Assembly (NCBI GenBank): GCA_948465665.1
Contig: CAOJXI010000004.1
Coordinates: 1-32,935, forward strand
Direction: 5' to 3'
Length of the DNA stretch: 32,935 bases
Source: an uncultured Clostridia bacterium
Lineage (GTDB): Bacteria > Bacillota > Clostridia > Oscillospirales > Ruminococcaceae
Part shown: positions 24,789 to 32,935 of the stretch, in pieces
Layout of the letters: the number at the start of each line of letters is the position of its first letter
How positions within the stretch are numbered: position 1 is the stretch's first letter
The notes under the pieces: generated by a model
The model's input: the letters and a program-made list of their open reading frames with translations, nothing else
Databases searched by the model: none
What the model was told of the DNA's origin: nothing
Position numbers and translations under genes: made by a program

Positions 24789-27168
24789 TTACAATGCTTT
24801 ATGCAATTCGCGATACTGTCCCGGTGTAGTATCTTCAAACCGTTTAAATGCCCGGATTAAGGTTTTGGTATTATTATACCCCACCTGTGCCGCAAGGTCG
24901 TCTAAATTCGTATACTTCTCACCGCACAAAATTTTTTTTGCAGCCTCAATCCTAACGTGGTTAATATAATCCGGCATACCTTCCTTGGTTACTTCCCGGA
25001 AAACACGCGAAAGCTGGTTCACGTTCAGTTCAAATTGGACAGCCAATGAACTGAGCGACAAATTCGGGTCGTTGTAATGGTGTTTGATATACCGGCAGAC
25101 ATCCTCAACAGTTTTTTGCTGGCTGTTTTCTTCCAGGTTTCGGCTGAACAGTTCAAAGGCGTCTGATATATTGTGAAACATCTCCAGCAATTCCCGCAGG
25201 ATACGGACAGGATTTTCCGCAGCGGCAGCGTCGTTTAAAAGCTGGGAAGTCTGAGCAGAATTTTTCCATCCTTCCATATGGGTTTGCCGGACAAAATCCA
25301 CTCCAAAGGAAACCAGCTCTGAAATTGCTAAAGAAAAGTCGTCCCGCAGAAGGGTAGCGTTTCCAGTCAAAGTATACCCCCGAAATAGAGCAACCAGCAT
25401 TTCGTCTATTTTTTCTATGTTGTGGGTTCGGATATAGCGTTCTAAGACCCGCCGTTCTTCTGGCGGGAAAAGGTTTGGGAGGTCTGCGCCGCGGCTGGGT
25501 AAATCGGGGATATCGGCAATTTGTTCTGTCTTTGCACGTTCTTTTTCTGTAATAAAGCGAAGAAGTTCCGAACACCCTTGGGCGAGGTTGTCCACACTGC
25601 ACGCTGTTGGCAGAATAATATAGTCTGCTTCCATATAAATTTGGGCGTTGGTTTCGTCACATATCCGCGCCGACATATCTTTCAGGTAGTCTATTGCATT
25701 TTCCATCCGTAAAAACGCTACTGCTATGTGTACGTTTTTTAGGTCAAATAAATAAACCTGAACTGCCTCTGACTGGACACGGGGCGGGGAAAACTGTTCA
25801 GCTGCGGTTCTCCGCAGTACCAGGCGGGAGTATGCGTAGTAATCTTCCATGATCAGCGAAAAGGGTTCTGTGCGCATTTCATTGCCTGTGCGAACCCCGT
25901 AGTCACACAAGTAAAAGGCGGCTAGCCAACATTCCATTCCTTCTAATTGAAACGTGGTTCCATTTTCCTTTTGGGAATTTGCGCAGCTTTCGTAAAAGCG
26001 CGGCAGCAGGTTTTCCTCTCCCTGTGCAATCCGCCTCAGAAGGCTTGATTCCCATTCCTGCATTTGCCTGCGTTTGAAAAATGTTTCACGTCCATGGCGG
26101 ATTCCATTTAGGCTGTCTGATAAAAAGATAAACTCGTTTTTTTCTCCTGGGGGGGGGGTATATGAACTGATCTTTTTCCAGGTCTTCTATTAATTTTTTG
26201 ACAGGCTGGTATTGACGGCGCACGCTGAGAAATACAACCGCTATTCCTACAGCCAGATATAGCACCATTCCAATTGCTGCAATCCGCTGTGTAAAGAAAT
26301 ACCATGAATAAAATATATTGTATGGGGTAGAAACATAATAAAACAAATTTTGCAGTTTGGACTTCTTACAGGAAACCATTCTATGGCCTTTGCCAAAGCG
26401 GTGGCGTTCTGTTTGGATGCTTTTCCCTTCTGGGAGATTTGAAATTACCATGTTAAGTTCCTGCCAGTCAAGTTCATTGGAGGGACGGGCAGCAATTAAT
26501 TTTTGGGGCATGTTGTCCTCACGTCCCGCGCTTACCAGATAAAGATCACTGTTGAGCAGTTCTACATCGGCTATCAGCTTTTGGGAATCTATTACAGCAG
26601 CCAGTTTCATACCATTACGGACAGGATATACATAATATAAAAGAAACGGCGTATCCTCATCTTCGGAATATATCGGAAGCAGCGACGGTTCCCTTATGTT
26701 TTTAAGGCTGTCTGTCCATTCATCATAGCCTATCCCCTTGGGCAGAATATAGGTATAATGGTAGATCTCCGCGCTGGCGGCTGTTAAAGAGGATATAATC
26801 GACTCGGTTTGGGGGTAGAACACCAATATTTCTTTAATAAATGGCAGTGGCAGCAGTGCATTTTGCAGCCGGCCATTCGCTTGATAGATTTGATATGGGG
26901 GAAGATAACGGAAATTCCCGTTTACATTGTTCAGGCTTGTTAAAGTATAATCTTCCTGTAATTCATACAAAATGCTGCGTACCATTAAAAGATCCCGATC
27001 CAAGCCCTGTGCAGCATTTTCCATAATGCTGTTGTTTGCCTGTGTTATTTCCTGTTTTACCACTTTTTGTGTTGCAGTATAAACCAAGACCATGGAAATT
27101 AGGGAAAGCAATATAATTACAGTATATGAAAACGACCAGTAGAGAACAATGCTCCTTCGTTTCTTCAA
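24789..27168 (-). pseudogene. AraC-type regulator with N-terminal TM sensor domain, split by a C10 tract (26149-26158)
   Basis: ORFs 26086-27387 (sensor; SD AAAGGAGG then TTG at 27168) and 24789-26063 (HTH: LSLSSLAVQFELNVNQLSRVFREVTKEGMPDYINHVRIEAAKKIL...NTKTLIRAFKRFEDTTPGQYRE). Removing one C joins them: FIYPPPGEKNEFIFLSDSLNGIRHGRETFFKRRQMQEWESS. Confidence 0.85.
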
Positions 27169-27396
27169 TGAACTTCCTCCTTTAACATGGCTCCCTTTGC
27201 CTGCAAGGCTTATTCGTTTATGGTCAGTATAACGTATTTTGTCTGGGAGTGCAATGAGATTTTTATAACTGTGGATAAAATATATCAAAATAACTATAAG
27301 TGCTATCATGATAAATAATAATAAAATCAAACATGAAATGTATTTTTTATCAATAAATTTGCTGAGATAAGAAACTAATTCAGCCAAAAATAAATA

Positions 27397-27446
27397 ATGT
27401 CCCTTAAAAAAGGAAAATGTCCACTGTAAAAAGGCAAAATGTCCAC
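27397..27446. repeat. Three direct repeats (A)AATGTCC(AC)
   Basis: ATGTCC at 27397, 27417 and 27439; the second and third are AAAATGTCCAC. Confidence 0.7.
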
Positions 27447-27640
27447 GAAATATAGAATCTGTCTATATTATTTGCAGAGATAGCACTATATAATAATTGT
27501 ACGAAAATGTGAAGTAAATTTGGCTGTACTGTGACAAAACTGCCAAATGGCAATTACATATGGCTCGCTGACGTGCTGGAACGAGAATTGTCATAACTCC
27601 AGCGTCCGTCTATAAATGATAGAAACAAGGAGGGTATTCC

Positions 27641-28621
27641 ATGAGCGCTTCCAGTCTCCAAAATGGAGGAAATTCAGGCAGCCCATCCCCAAAAGTACGG
27701 GACACATCCTTTAAAGCAAGGGCAATCCGGGACCTGAAAAGGAACTATGAAATCTATTTGATTCTGGTGCCTGTCATAGTATTTTACCTGATCTTTTCCT
27801 ATGCGCCAATGGGAGGTCTGGCGATTGCATTCCAGGATTGGCGGCCTGGCCGGGCAATGTTCGGCGAAGGGGCGCGCTGGGTTGGGTTAAAGCATTTTAA
27901 GGACTTCTTCGGCAGTTATTATTTTGTCCGTGTTTTACGGAACACTGTCACGATCAGCGTTTCCTCCCTGGCGTTTGGGTTTCCGGCGCCTATTATCCTT
28001 GCGCTGATGCTCAATGAACTGAAAAGCAAATATTACGCCCGCGCTGTGCAGACAGTTGTTTACCTGCCCCACTTTATTTCCATGGTTGTTCTCTGCGGCA
28101 TGATTAACCTGTTTGTTCGCGACAACGGCGTTATTACCCAGGTATTGGGATTCTTTGGTTTCCCAAAACAAAATATGCTGCTGAATCCAGACTTGTTTGT
28201 TCCTATTTATGTTATTTCTGGCATTTGGTCTGGGGTTGGCTGGGGCTCCATCATATACCTTGCTGCCCTGTCCGGCGTAGACCAGCAGCTTTATGAAGCC
28301 GCTGAAATCGACGGGGCTGGCAAATGGATGCAGACAATACATATTACGCTTCCCTGCATCGTTCCAACAATTATTATTCAGTTTATTATGCGTACTGGTC
28401 AGATCCTCAGCGTCGGCCAGGAAAAAATTATCCTGCTCTATAATGAGACAATTTATGATAAAGCTGATGTTATCAGTTCTTTCGTATACCGCAAGGGCCT
28501 GCTGGAAAGCAACTGGAGCTATTCAACGGCAGTTGGCCTTTTTAACTCAGTCATCAATTTCGCTCTGGTTACTGTAGTAAATAAGATAAGCAGTACTGTC
28601 AGCGAAACAAGCTTATGGTAA
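27641..28621 (+). CDS. Sugar ABC transporter permease (LplB-like)
   Basis: FSYAPMGGLAIAFQDW, LPHFISMVVLCGMI, YEAAEIDGAGKWMQTIHITLP EAA loop. Confidence 0.92.
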   Translation: MSASSLQNGGNSGSPSPKVRDTSFKARAIRDLKRNYEIYLILVPVIVFYLIFSYAPMGGLAIAFQDWRPGRAMFGEGARWVGLKHFKDFFGSYYFVRVLRNTVTISVSSLAFGFPAPIILALMLNELKSKYYARAVQTVVYLPHFISMVVLCGMINLFVRDNGVITQVLGFFGFPKQNMLLNPDLFVPIYVISGIWSGVGWGSIIYLAALSGVDQQLYEAAEIDGAGKWMQTIHITLPCIVPTIIIQFIMRTGQILSVGQEKIILLYNETIYDKADVISSFVYRKGLLESNWSYSTAVGLFNSVINFALVTVVNKISSTVSETSLW

Positions 28622-28636
28622 AGGGGGATATGGCAA

Positions 28637-29533
28637 GTGGCTCAAAATAAAAACAAAATTAAGATCAGCCCCGCGGAACGTGCCTTCGATATTTTCAACG
28701 TTCTGTTTATGTTCTTCCTCTGCATTATTATGATTTACCCGTTCTTCTACGTTGTGGTTGCCTCTATCAGCGAGCCAGCCAAGCTCATGGCCCATGACGG
28801 CCTGCTTCTTGCTCCCCAGGGGCTTTCCGGCGGTGCATACTCATCTGTTTTGAAAAACCCCCGTGTGTGGACAGGTTACGGCAACACTATCTTTTATGTA
28901 ATTGTAGGCACTACCTTTAATATTATTATGACAGTTTTATGTGCTTACGGTCTGTCCCGCAAGGGTTTGATGTTTAACCGGATTGTCACCATTATGGTTG
29001 TGTTTACAATGTATTTTTCCGGCGGCATGGTTCCCTCGTTCCTCGTTGTCCGCGGATTAGGCTTGTATAACAGCCGCTTGGCCCTGATTATTCCCGGTGC
29101 CATCAGCACCTTTAATATGATAATTATGCGTACTGCTATGGCAGGTGTCCCGGACAGTTTGGAGGAATCCGCCCGTTTGGAAGGCGCAAGCCATTTGCAG
29201 GTACTGTTTAAAATCATGATTCCTGTCACAATGCCGACCATTGCGGTTTTAATCCTTTATTACGGTGTTGGCCACTGGAATTCATGGTTCAGCGCATCCA
29301 TTTACCTGAAAGACCCAAGCAAATACCCATTACAGCTTTACCTGCGCCAAATCCTTATCCAAAGCCAGATGAGCGATATGAACCAAGCCAGCGCATCTGA
29401 AGACCAGGCGCTTTTGGCGGAAACCATCAAGTATGCTACCATTATCGTTGCAACTGTCCCAATTCTGGTACTGTACCCCTTCCTGCAAAAGTATTTTGTA
29501 AAGGGCGTTATGGTTGGTTCCCTGAAAGGTTAA
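28637..29533 (+). CDS. Carbohydrate ABC transporter permease (YtcP/LplC-like)
   Basis: GTG start after AAGGGGGAT; LEESARLEGASHLQVLFKIMIPVTMPTIAVL EAA loop; YPFLQKYFVKGVMVGSLKG C-terminus. Confidence 0.92.
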   Translation: MAQNKNKIKISPAERAFDIFNVLFMFFLCIIMIYPFFYVVVASISEPAKLMAHDGLLLAPQGLSGGAYSSVLKNPRVWTGYGNTIFYVIVGTTFNIIMTVLCAYGLSRKGLMFNRIVTIMVVFTMYFSGGMVPSFLVVRGLGLYNSRLALIIPGAISTFNMIIMRTAMAGVPDSLEESARLEGASHLQVLFKIMIPVTMPTIAVLILYYGVGHWNSWFSASIYLKDPSKYPLQLYLRQILIQSQMSDMNQASASEDQALLAETIKYATIIVATVPILVLYPFLQKYFVKGVMVGSLKG

Positions 29534-29706
29534 GCTTTACAGGATTTTGTATCGGCGACCGCTGTATTTTTGCCGATGGCGTCCTTATGGTACAGCGGAT
29601 TTGATATAGGCTGGAGCATTGGCAGGAACTGCGATTAACCTAATAATTTGACATATTACTGATTACGCCATGTTTCCAGCCGGATTTTTAAAGGAGGAAT
29701 TATCTT

Positions 29707-31365
29707 ATGTCTATCAAAAAAGTGTCGGCAGTCGTCCTGGCTGCGGCGATGCTGACAGCTATGACGGCTTGCAGCAGTCCATCATCCTCAACTCCCCCTG
29801 CTTCCGGCAGCGGCAGCACAGCCCCCAGCAACAGTTCCACAGCCCCAAGCGGCGGCGATACATCGTCTACAGCTTCCGGCAGTGAAACCTCTGGCAGCGA
29901 CTCTGTTTACCCAATGTCCGGCGACAAAAAGCTGACTTACTGGGTGGGCGTGAGCGTCTCCAACTACAATGACAACAACGCAAAACTTCCTCTGTGGCAG
30001 GAACTGATGAAACGCACCGGGATTACGATTGAATTCCAGCATCCGGCAGTAGGCCAGGAGCAGGAAAACTTCAACCTGATGCTGGCATCCGGCGAATACC
30101 CGGACATCATCGAATCCAAATATGCTGAACCAGCCGCTATGATGGAAGATGAAATCATCATTGACCTGACCGATGTGCTTCCCCAGTATGCCCCCAACCT
30201 TTACAACTACCTGAAAGCCAACCCTGACATTGACCGCCAGGTCAAGAACGATGACGGCCAATACCTGCTGTTCCCGTTCATCCGTCCTGATCCTGTACTT
30301 CAGGTATCTTCCGGGCCTATTGCACGTAAAGACTGGCTGGACGAGCTTGGCCTTGGTATGCCTGAGACCATTGATGAATGGACTGCCATGCTGACTGCTT
30401 TCCGCGATCAGAAGGGCGCAGAAGTTCCCTTGGCGTTTGACTCCTCCGGCAACCTTGACCGTTTGATGTATGCCTGGGAGACTGTAAACGACTTCGTAAA
30501 CGAAAATGGTAAAGTTGAATATGGCTATCTCCGCCCCGGTTATAAGGACTTCCTAATTCAAATGAACCAGTGGTTTAAAGACGGACTCCTTGACAACAAC
30601 TACCCGACCTCTACCCGCGATATTCTGAACACCAACATCCTGACTGGGAAAACCGGTGCAACTTATGGTTCCGGCGGCTCCTATCTGGGCGTTTGGTTAA
30701 GCTCCAAGCCTTCTGAACCTGCTACGTATGATCTTTGCGGGCTGAAGTACCCTGTACTGAAAAAGGGTGATGTCAACTACCATGGCGGCAATGTTCAGTT
30801 TGAGTTCTCCAACTCCAACGGCTGGGCTATGATTTCTACCCAGTGCAAAGACGTTGAAGCCGCTGCACGCTTCCTTGACTACGGCTACTCCGAAGAAGGC
30901 CATGTCCTCTACAACTTTGGCATTGAGGGTGAATCCTATACTGTTCAAAACGGTGAATATACCTACACTGACGCGATGTTTAATAACCCTGACGGCAAAT
31001 CCGTTTCCGATACTTTAGGTTATTACGTCCGCGCTACCGGCTCCGGTCCCTTCATTCAAGACCCAGGTTACATTATGCAGTATTACCAGACCCAACAGCA
31101 GAAAGACGCACTTTCACGTTGGGCTGACCAACAGCAGAAATCTACCAAGATGCCTGCTATCGTTCATACTACGGACGAGGCTACCGAGTTTACCAACATT
31201 ATGAACGATATTAAGACCTATATCAAAGAGGAACAGGTTAAGTTTATTATGGGTACCCGTTCTATGGATACTTTTGATGACTTTATTAACCAGATTAAGA
31301 GCATGAAGATTGACCGCGCTATCGAGATTAAACAGGGCGCTTTGGATCGTTTCTTCAACCGGTAA
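29707..31365 (+). CDS. Extracellular solute-binding lipoprotein (LplA/YtcQ-like)
   Basis: Signal peptide and lipobox-like MLTAMTAC, Ser/Thr/Gly-rich linker, solute-binding fold motifs (TGITIEFQHP, LMLASGEYPDII); follows two permeases. Confidence 0.9.
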   Translation: MSIKKVSAVVLAAAMLTAMTACSSPSSSTPPASGSGSTAPSNSSTAPSGGDTSSTASGSETSGSDSVYPMSGDKKLTYWVGVSVSNYNDNNAKLPLWQELMKRTGITIEFQHPAVGQEQENFNLMLASGEYPDIIESKYAEPAAMMEDEIIIDLTDVLPQYAPNLYNYLKANPDIDRQVKNDDGQYLLFPFIRPDPVLQVSSGPIARKDWLDELGLGMPETIDEWTAMLTAFRDQKGAEVPLAFDSSGNLDRLMYAWETVNDFVNENGKVEYGYLRPGYKDFLIQMNQWFKDGLLDNNYPTSTRDILNTNILTGKTGATYGSGGSYLGVWLSSKPSEPATYDLCGLKYPVLKKGDVNYHGGNVQFEFSNSNGWAMISTQCKDVEAAARFLDYGYSEEGHVLYNFGIEGESYTVQNGEYTYTDAMFNNPDGKSVSDTLGYYVRATGSGPFIQDPGYIMQYYQTQQQKDALSRWADQQQKSTKMPAIVHTTDEATEFTNIMNDIKTYIKEEQVKFIMGTRSMDTFDDFINQIKSMKIDRAIEIKQGALDRFFNR

Positions 31366-31394
31366 TTTGGAATCTGGGCTAAGAAAAAATAAGG

Positions 31395-31431
31395 ATTGGC
31401 AGGAGTTGAAGCAGCCCCTGCCAATTTTTTT
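31395..31431 (+). terminator. Intrinsic terminator of the transporter operon
   Basis: ATTGGCAGG...CCTGCCAATTTTTTT. Confidence 0.85.
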
Positions 31432-31476
31432 GAGTGATAAAGAAGTGGTTTTTCTATCTTTTTTGTCGAACATGTG

Positions 31477-31806
31477 TTAAAAATATTTATAAACTGATAT
31501 ATTCCGTCCTTTTGTACTGACAGCCCTGATATATACAATTTTTGAGGCTTCATCAATCGAATAAAGTATTATATTATTATGAAATGAGCATTGGCGTATC
31601 CCTTTGTCAGTCCATTTTTTTGAAGGATGGAAAGGATACTTATGGGGAAAATGAGATAAATTTTTTTCAATGTCAGCCTGCAGCTGGGCATACCATGTCT
31701 TGGCTAATGCAGGTTCATATAGGCTAAGCGCGATATAATCTGCTTTTTCTTCTATGTCTAATAGTGCAGATTGGGTATAAATAATTTGGTACTGGTCGTT
31801 ATTCAT
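31477..31806 (-). CDS. RelE/ParE-family toxin
   Basis: MNNDQYQIIYTQSALLDIEEKADYIALSLYEPALAKTWYAQLQADIEKNLSHFPHKYP...RQCSFHNNIILYSIDEASKIVYIRAV; overlaps the antitoxin stop. Confidence 0.85.
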   Translation of the reverse strand: MNNDQYQIIYTQSALLDIEEKADYIALSLYEPALAKTWYAQLQADIEKNLSHFPHKYPFHPSKKWTDKGIRQCSFHNNIILYSIDEASKIVYIRAVSTKGRNISVYKYF

Positions 31807-32092
31807 AGCGGAATTTTGCCTCCATATGGGCATCGGCTTCTTGTTGGGTAAAAATGCGTCCAGCTATTATATCTGCTTCTGAGGCAGACAGTTTCCTGTC
31901 AATATCCTCTTCTGTCAGTTCTTCCCAGGATTTTAGCGTAGGGCGGAAAGGCATACCGCCCATTAAAAGGCTCTGCTGGGCAAAAATGCGGACAGCTTCT
32001 GCAAAAGAAGTTCCAAGATTACGGTATAATTCTTCTACATTCGCTTTTACTTGGCTGTCTATGCGGACTTGAATTGTAGAATCCATAGACAT
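31799..32092 (-). CDS. relB: RelB/DinJ-family antitoxin
   Basis: DSTIQVRIDSQVKANVEELYRNLGTSFAEAVRIFAQQSLLMGGMPF. Confidence 0.9.
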   Translation of the reverse strand: MSMDSTIQVRIDSQVKANVEELYRNLGTSFAEAVRIFAQQSLLMGGMPFRPTLKSWEELTEEDIDRKLSASEADIIAGRIFTQQEADAHMEAKFRYE

Positions 32093-32115
32093 TATAATCG
32101 CCTCCTTGTATTACT

Positions 32116-32143
32116 ATTGTACTACAATTTCCGGAATTGTCAA
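32116..32143 (-). promoter_or_regulatory. relBE promoter with palindromic operator in the spacer
   Basis: Minus strand TTGACA-16 bp-TACAAT with ACAATTCCGGAAATTGT inverted repeat. Confidence 0.7.
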
Positions 32144-32809
32144 TTACGGATTTTCGATCAATTCCGCCATCCCTTGTTTTAAGGCGGCTGCCAGCTCCAT
32201 GCTGTCGTGAACATCTGACGGCAGGATAATCCCCCCTTTTCCGGCGTCCTCCAGTTGGTGGAAATCACTGCCGGAGGTGAAGATTCCCAGATGGTATTTT
32301 TCTGCCCATTTTCTGGCGCGGGGGTTGTTGTTTTCATGGCGGGGGTTCCCGTTAAATACTTCCACACCGTCCAGCAAATGGGGGTCACGCGGCTTGCAGT
32401 ATGACCGGCAGGGATGGGCCTGGAAAAATAACGCGCCATATTCCTGGCAGGCTTTAAACGCCTGCTCCTGGCTGTATTGGTAAAATATAGGATTTTGGTA
32501 GAAAAAATCCATCCCAATCCCGTAAACCAAAAAATCCTCCGGCCCTCCTGCAATACAGCTTTCCATCCCTAAAATTACCTGGATTCCCAGTTTTGCCCCT
32601 GCTTCCTGGGCGCGCTGATAGCCTTCCAGATAACGTGTAACCCGATCCCGCGCTGAGCCTGGAAAGGACTCCAAAACATAGTCATTGAAGTGATCGGTTA
32701 CAACAACCCCCTGGTATCCTGCTTCTGCACAGGCTTTAACCATTTCCTCTGCCGGAACCTTGGCACAGGGGCTGACTTCTGATGTGTGGGCGTGCATTTC
32801 TATTTTCAA
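32144..32809 (-). CDS. PHP-domain hydrolase
   Basis: MKIEMHAHTSEVSPCAK, GVVVTDHFNDY, FFQAHPCR, TSGSDFHQLEDAG metal-ligand motifs. Confidence 0.9.
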   Translation of the reverse strand: MKIEMHAHTSEVSPCAKVPAEEMVKACAEAGYQGVVVTDHFNDYVLESFPGSARDRVTRYLEGYQRAQEAGAKLGIQVILGMESCIAGGPEDFLVYGIGMDFFYQNPIFYQYSQEQAFKACQEYGALFFQAHPCRSYCKPRDPHLLDGVEVFNGNPRHENNNPRARKWAEKYHLGIFTSGSDFHQLEDAGKGGIILPSDVHDSMELAAALKQGMAELIENP

Positions 32810-32880
32810 AATGATGTACCTCCTTTATATTGGTGCTTTATTAATGTAAGTTTGATGAAGAACCTCTTATTTTTATAGTA

Positions 32881-32935
32881 TTCGGCTTTAGGTACGCCAT
32901 CATGGCAAACCGTTGGTTTGCTGGATGGCTGCAAG
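32881..32935 (+). repeat. Partial copy (D) of the dispersed repeat, truncated by the window end
   Basis: TTCGGCTTTAGGTACGCCATCATGGCAAACCGTTGGTTTGCTGGATGGCTGCAAG; identical to copy C from TTAGGTACGCC on. Confidence 0.9.

Overview
The window is about 33 kb of Clostridia-like (Firmicutes, probably gut-type) chromosome; the taxon is inferred from gene content only. It is mostly accessory or niche genes. In order: 8-oxoG glycosylase, HipA-like kinase, two tandem S41-peptidase lipoproteins, a Panacea/DUF4065 gene overlapping an MgtC gene, a GNAT-type toxin-antitoxin pair with a frameshifted toxin, a GNAT-DUF3795 fusion, a flavodoxin/NADPH-dependent FMN reductase, a restriction-modification pair with a clear YhdJ-type methylase, a DIP1984 protein, a lipoprotein/DUF5412-like/SUKH cluster, a PPOX protein, a GPP34 + MerR operon, a small tandem-repeat protein, a COG4586/4587/3694 ABC exporter, an Rpn-family nuclease, a glycyl radical enzyme with activase, an AraC-type membrane sensor split at a C10 tract next to an LplABC-like sugar ABC transporter, a RelBE pair, and a PHP hydrolase. 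The strongest unexplained signals are: (1) a dispersed ~350-bp hairpin-rich intergenic repeat with two long copies plus partial copies at both window ends, whose 5' hairpin shows compensatory changes between copies; (2) the poly-C10 tract that splits the AraC sensor, which could be phase variation or a sequencing error; (3) a glycyl radical enzyme with glycerol/propanediol-dehydratase-type active-site motifs rather than PFL motifs. No tRNA, rRNA or CRISPR array was seen. All calls are by eye, with no database searches.
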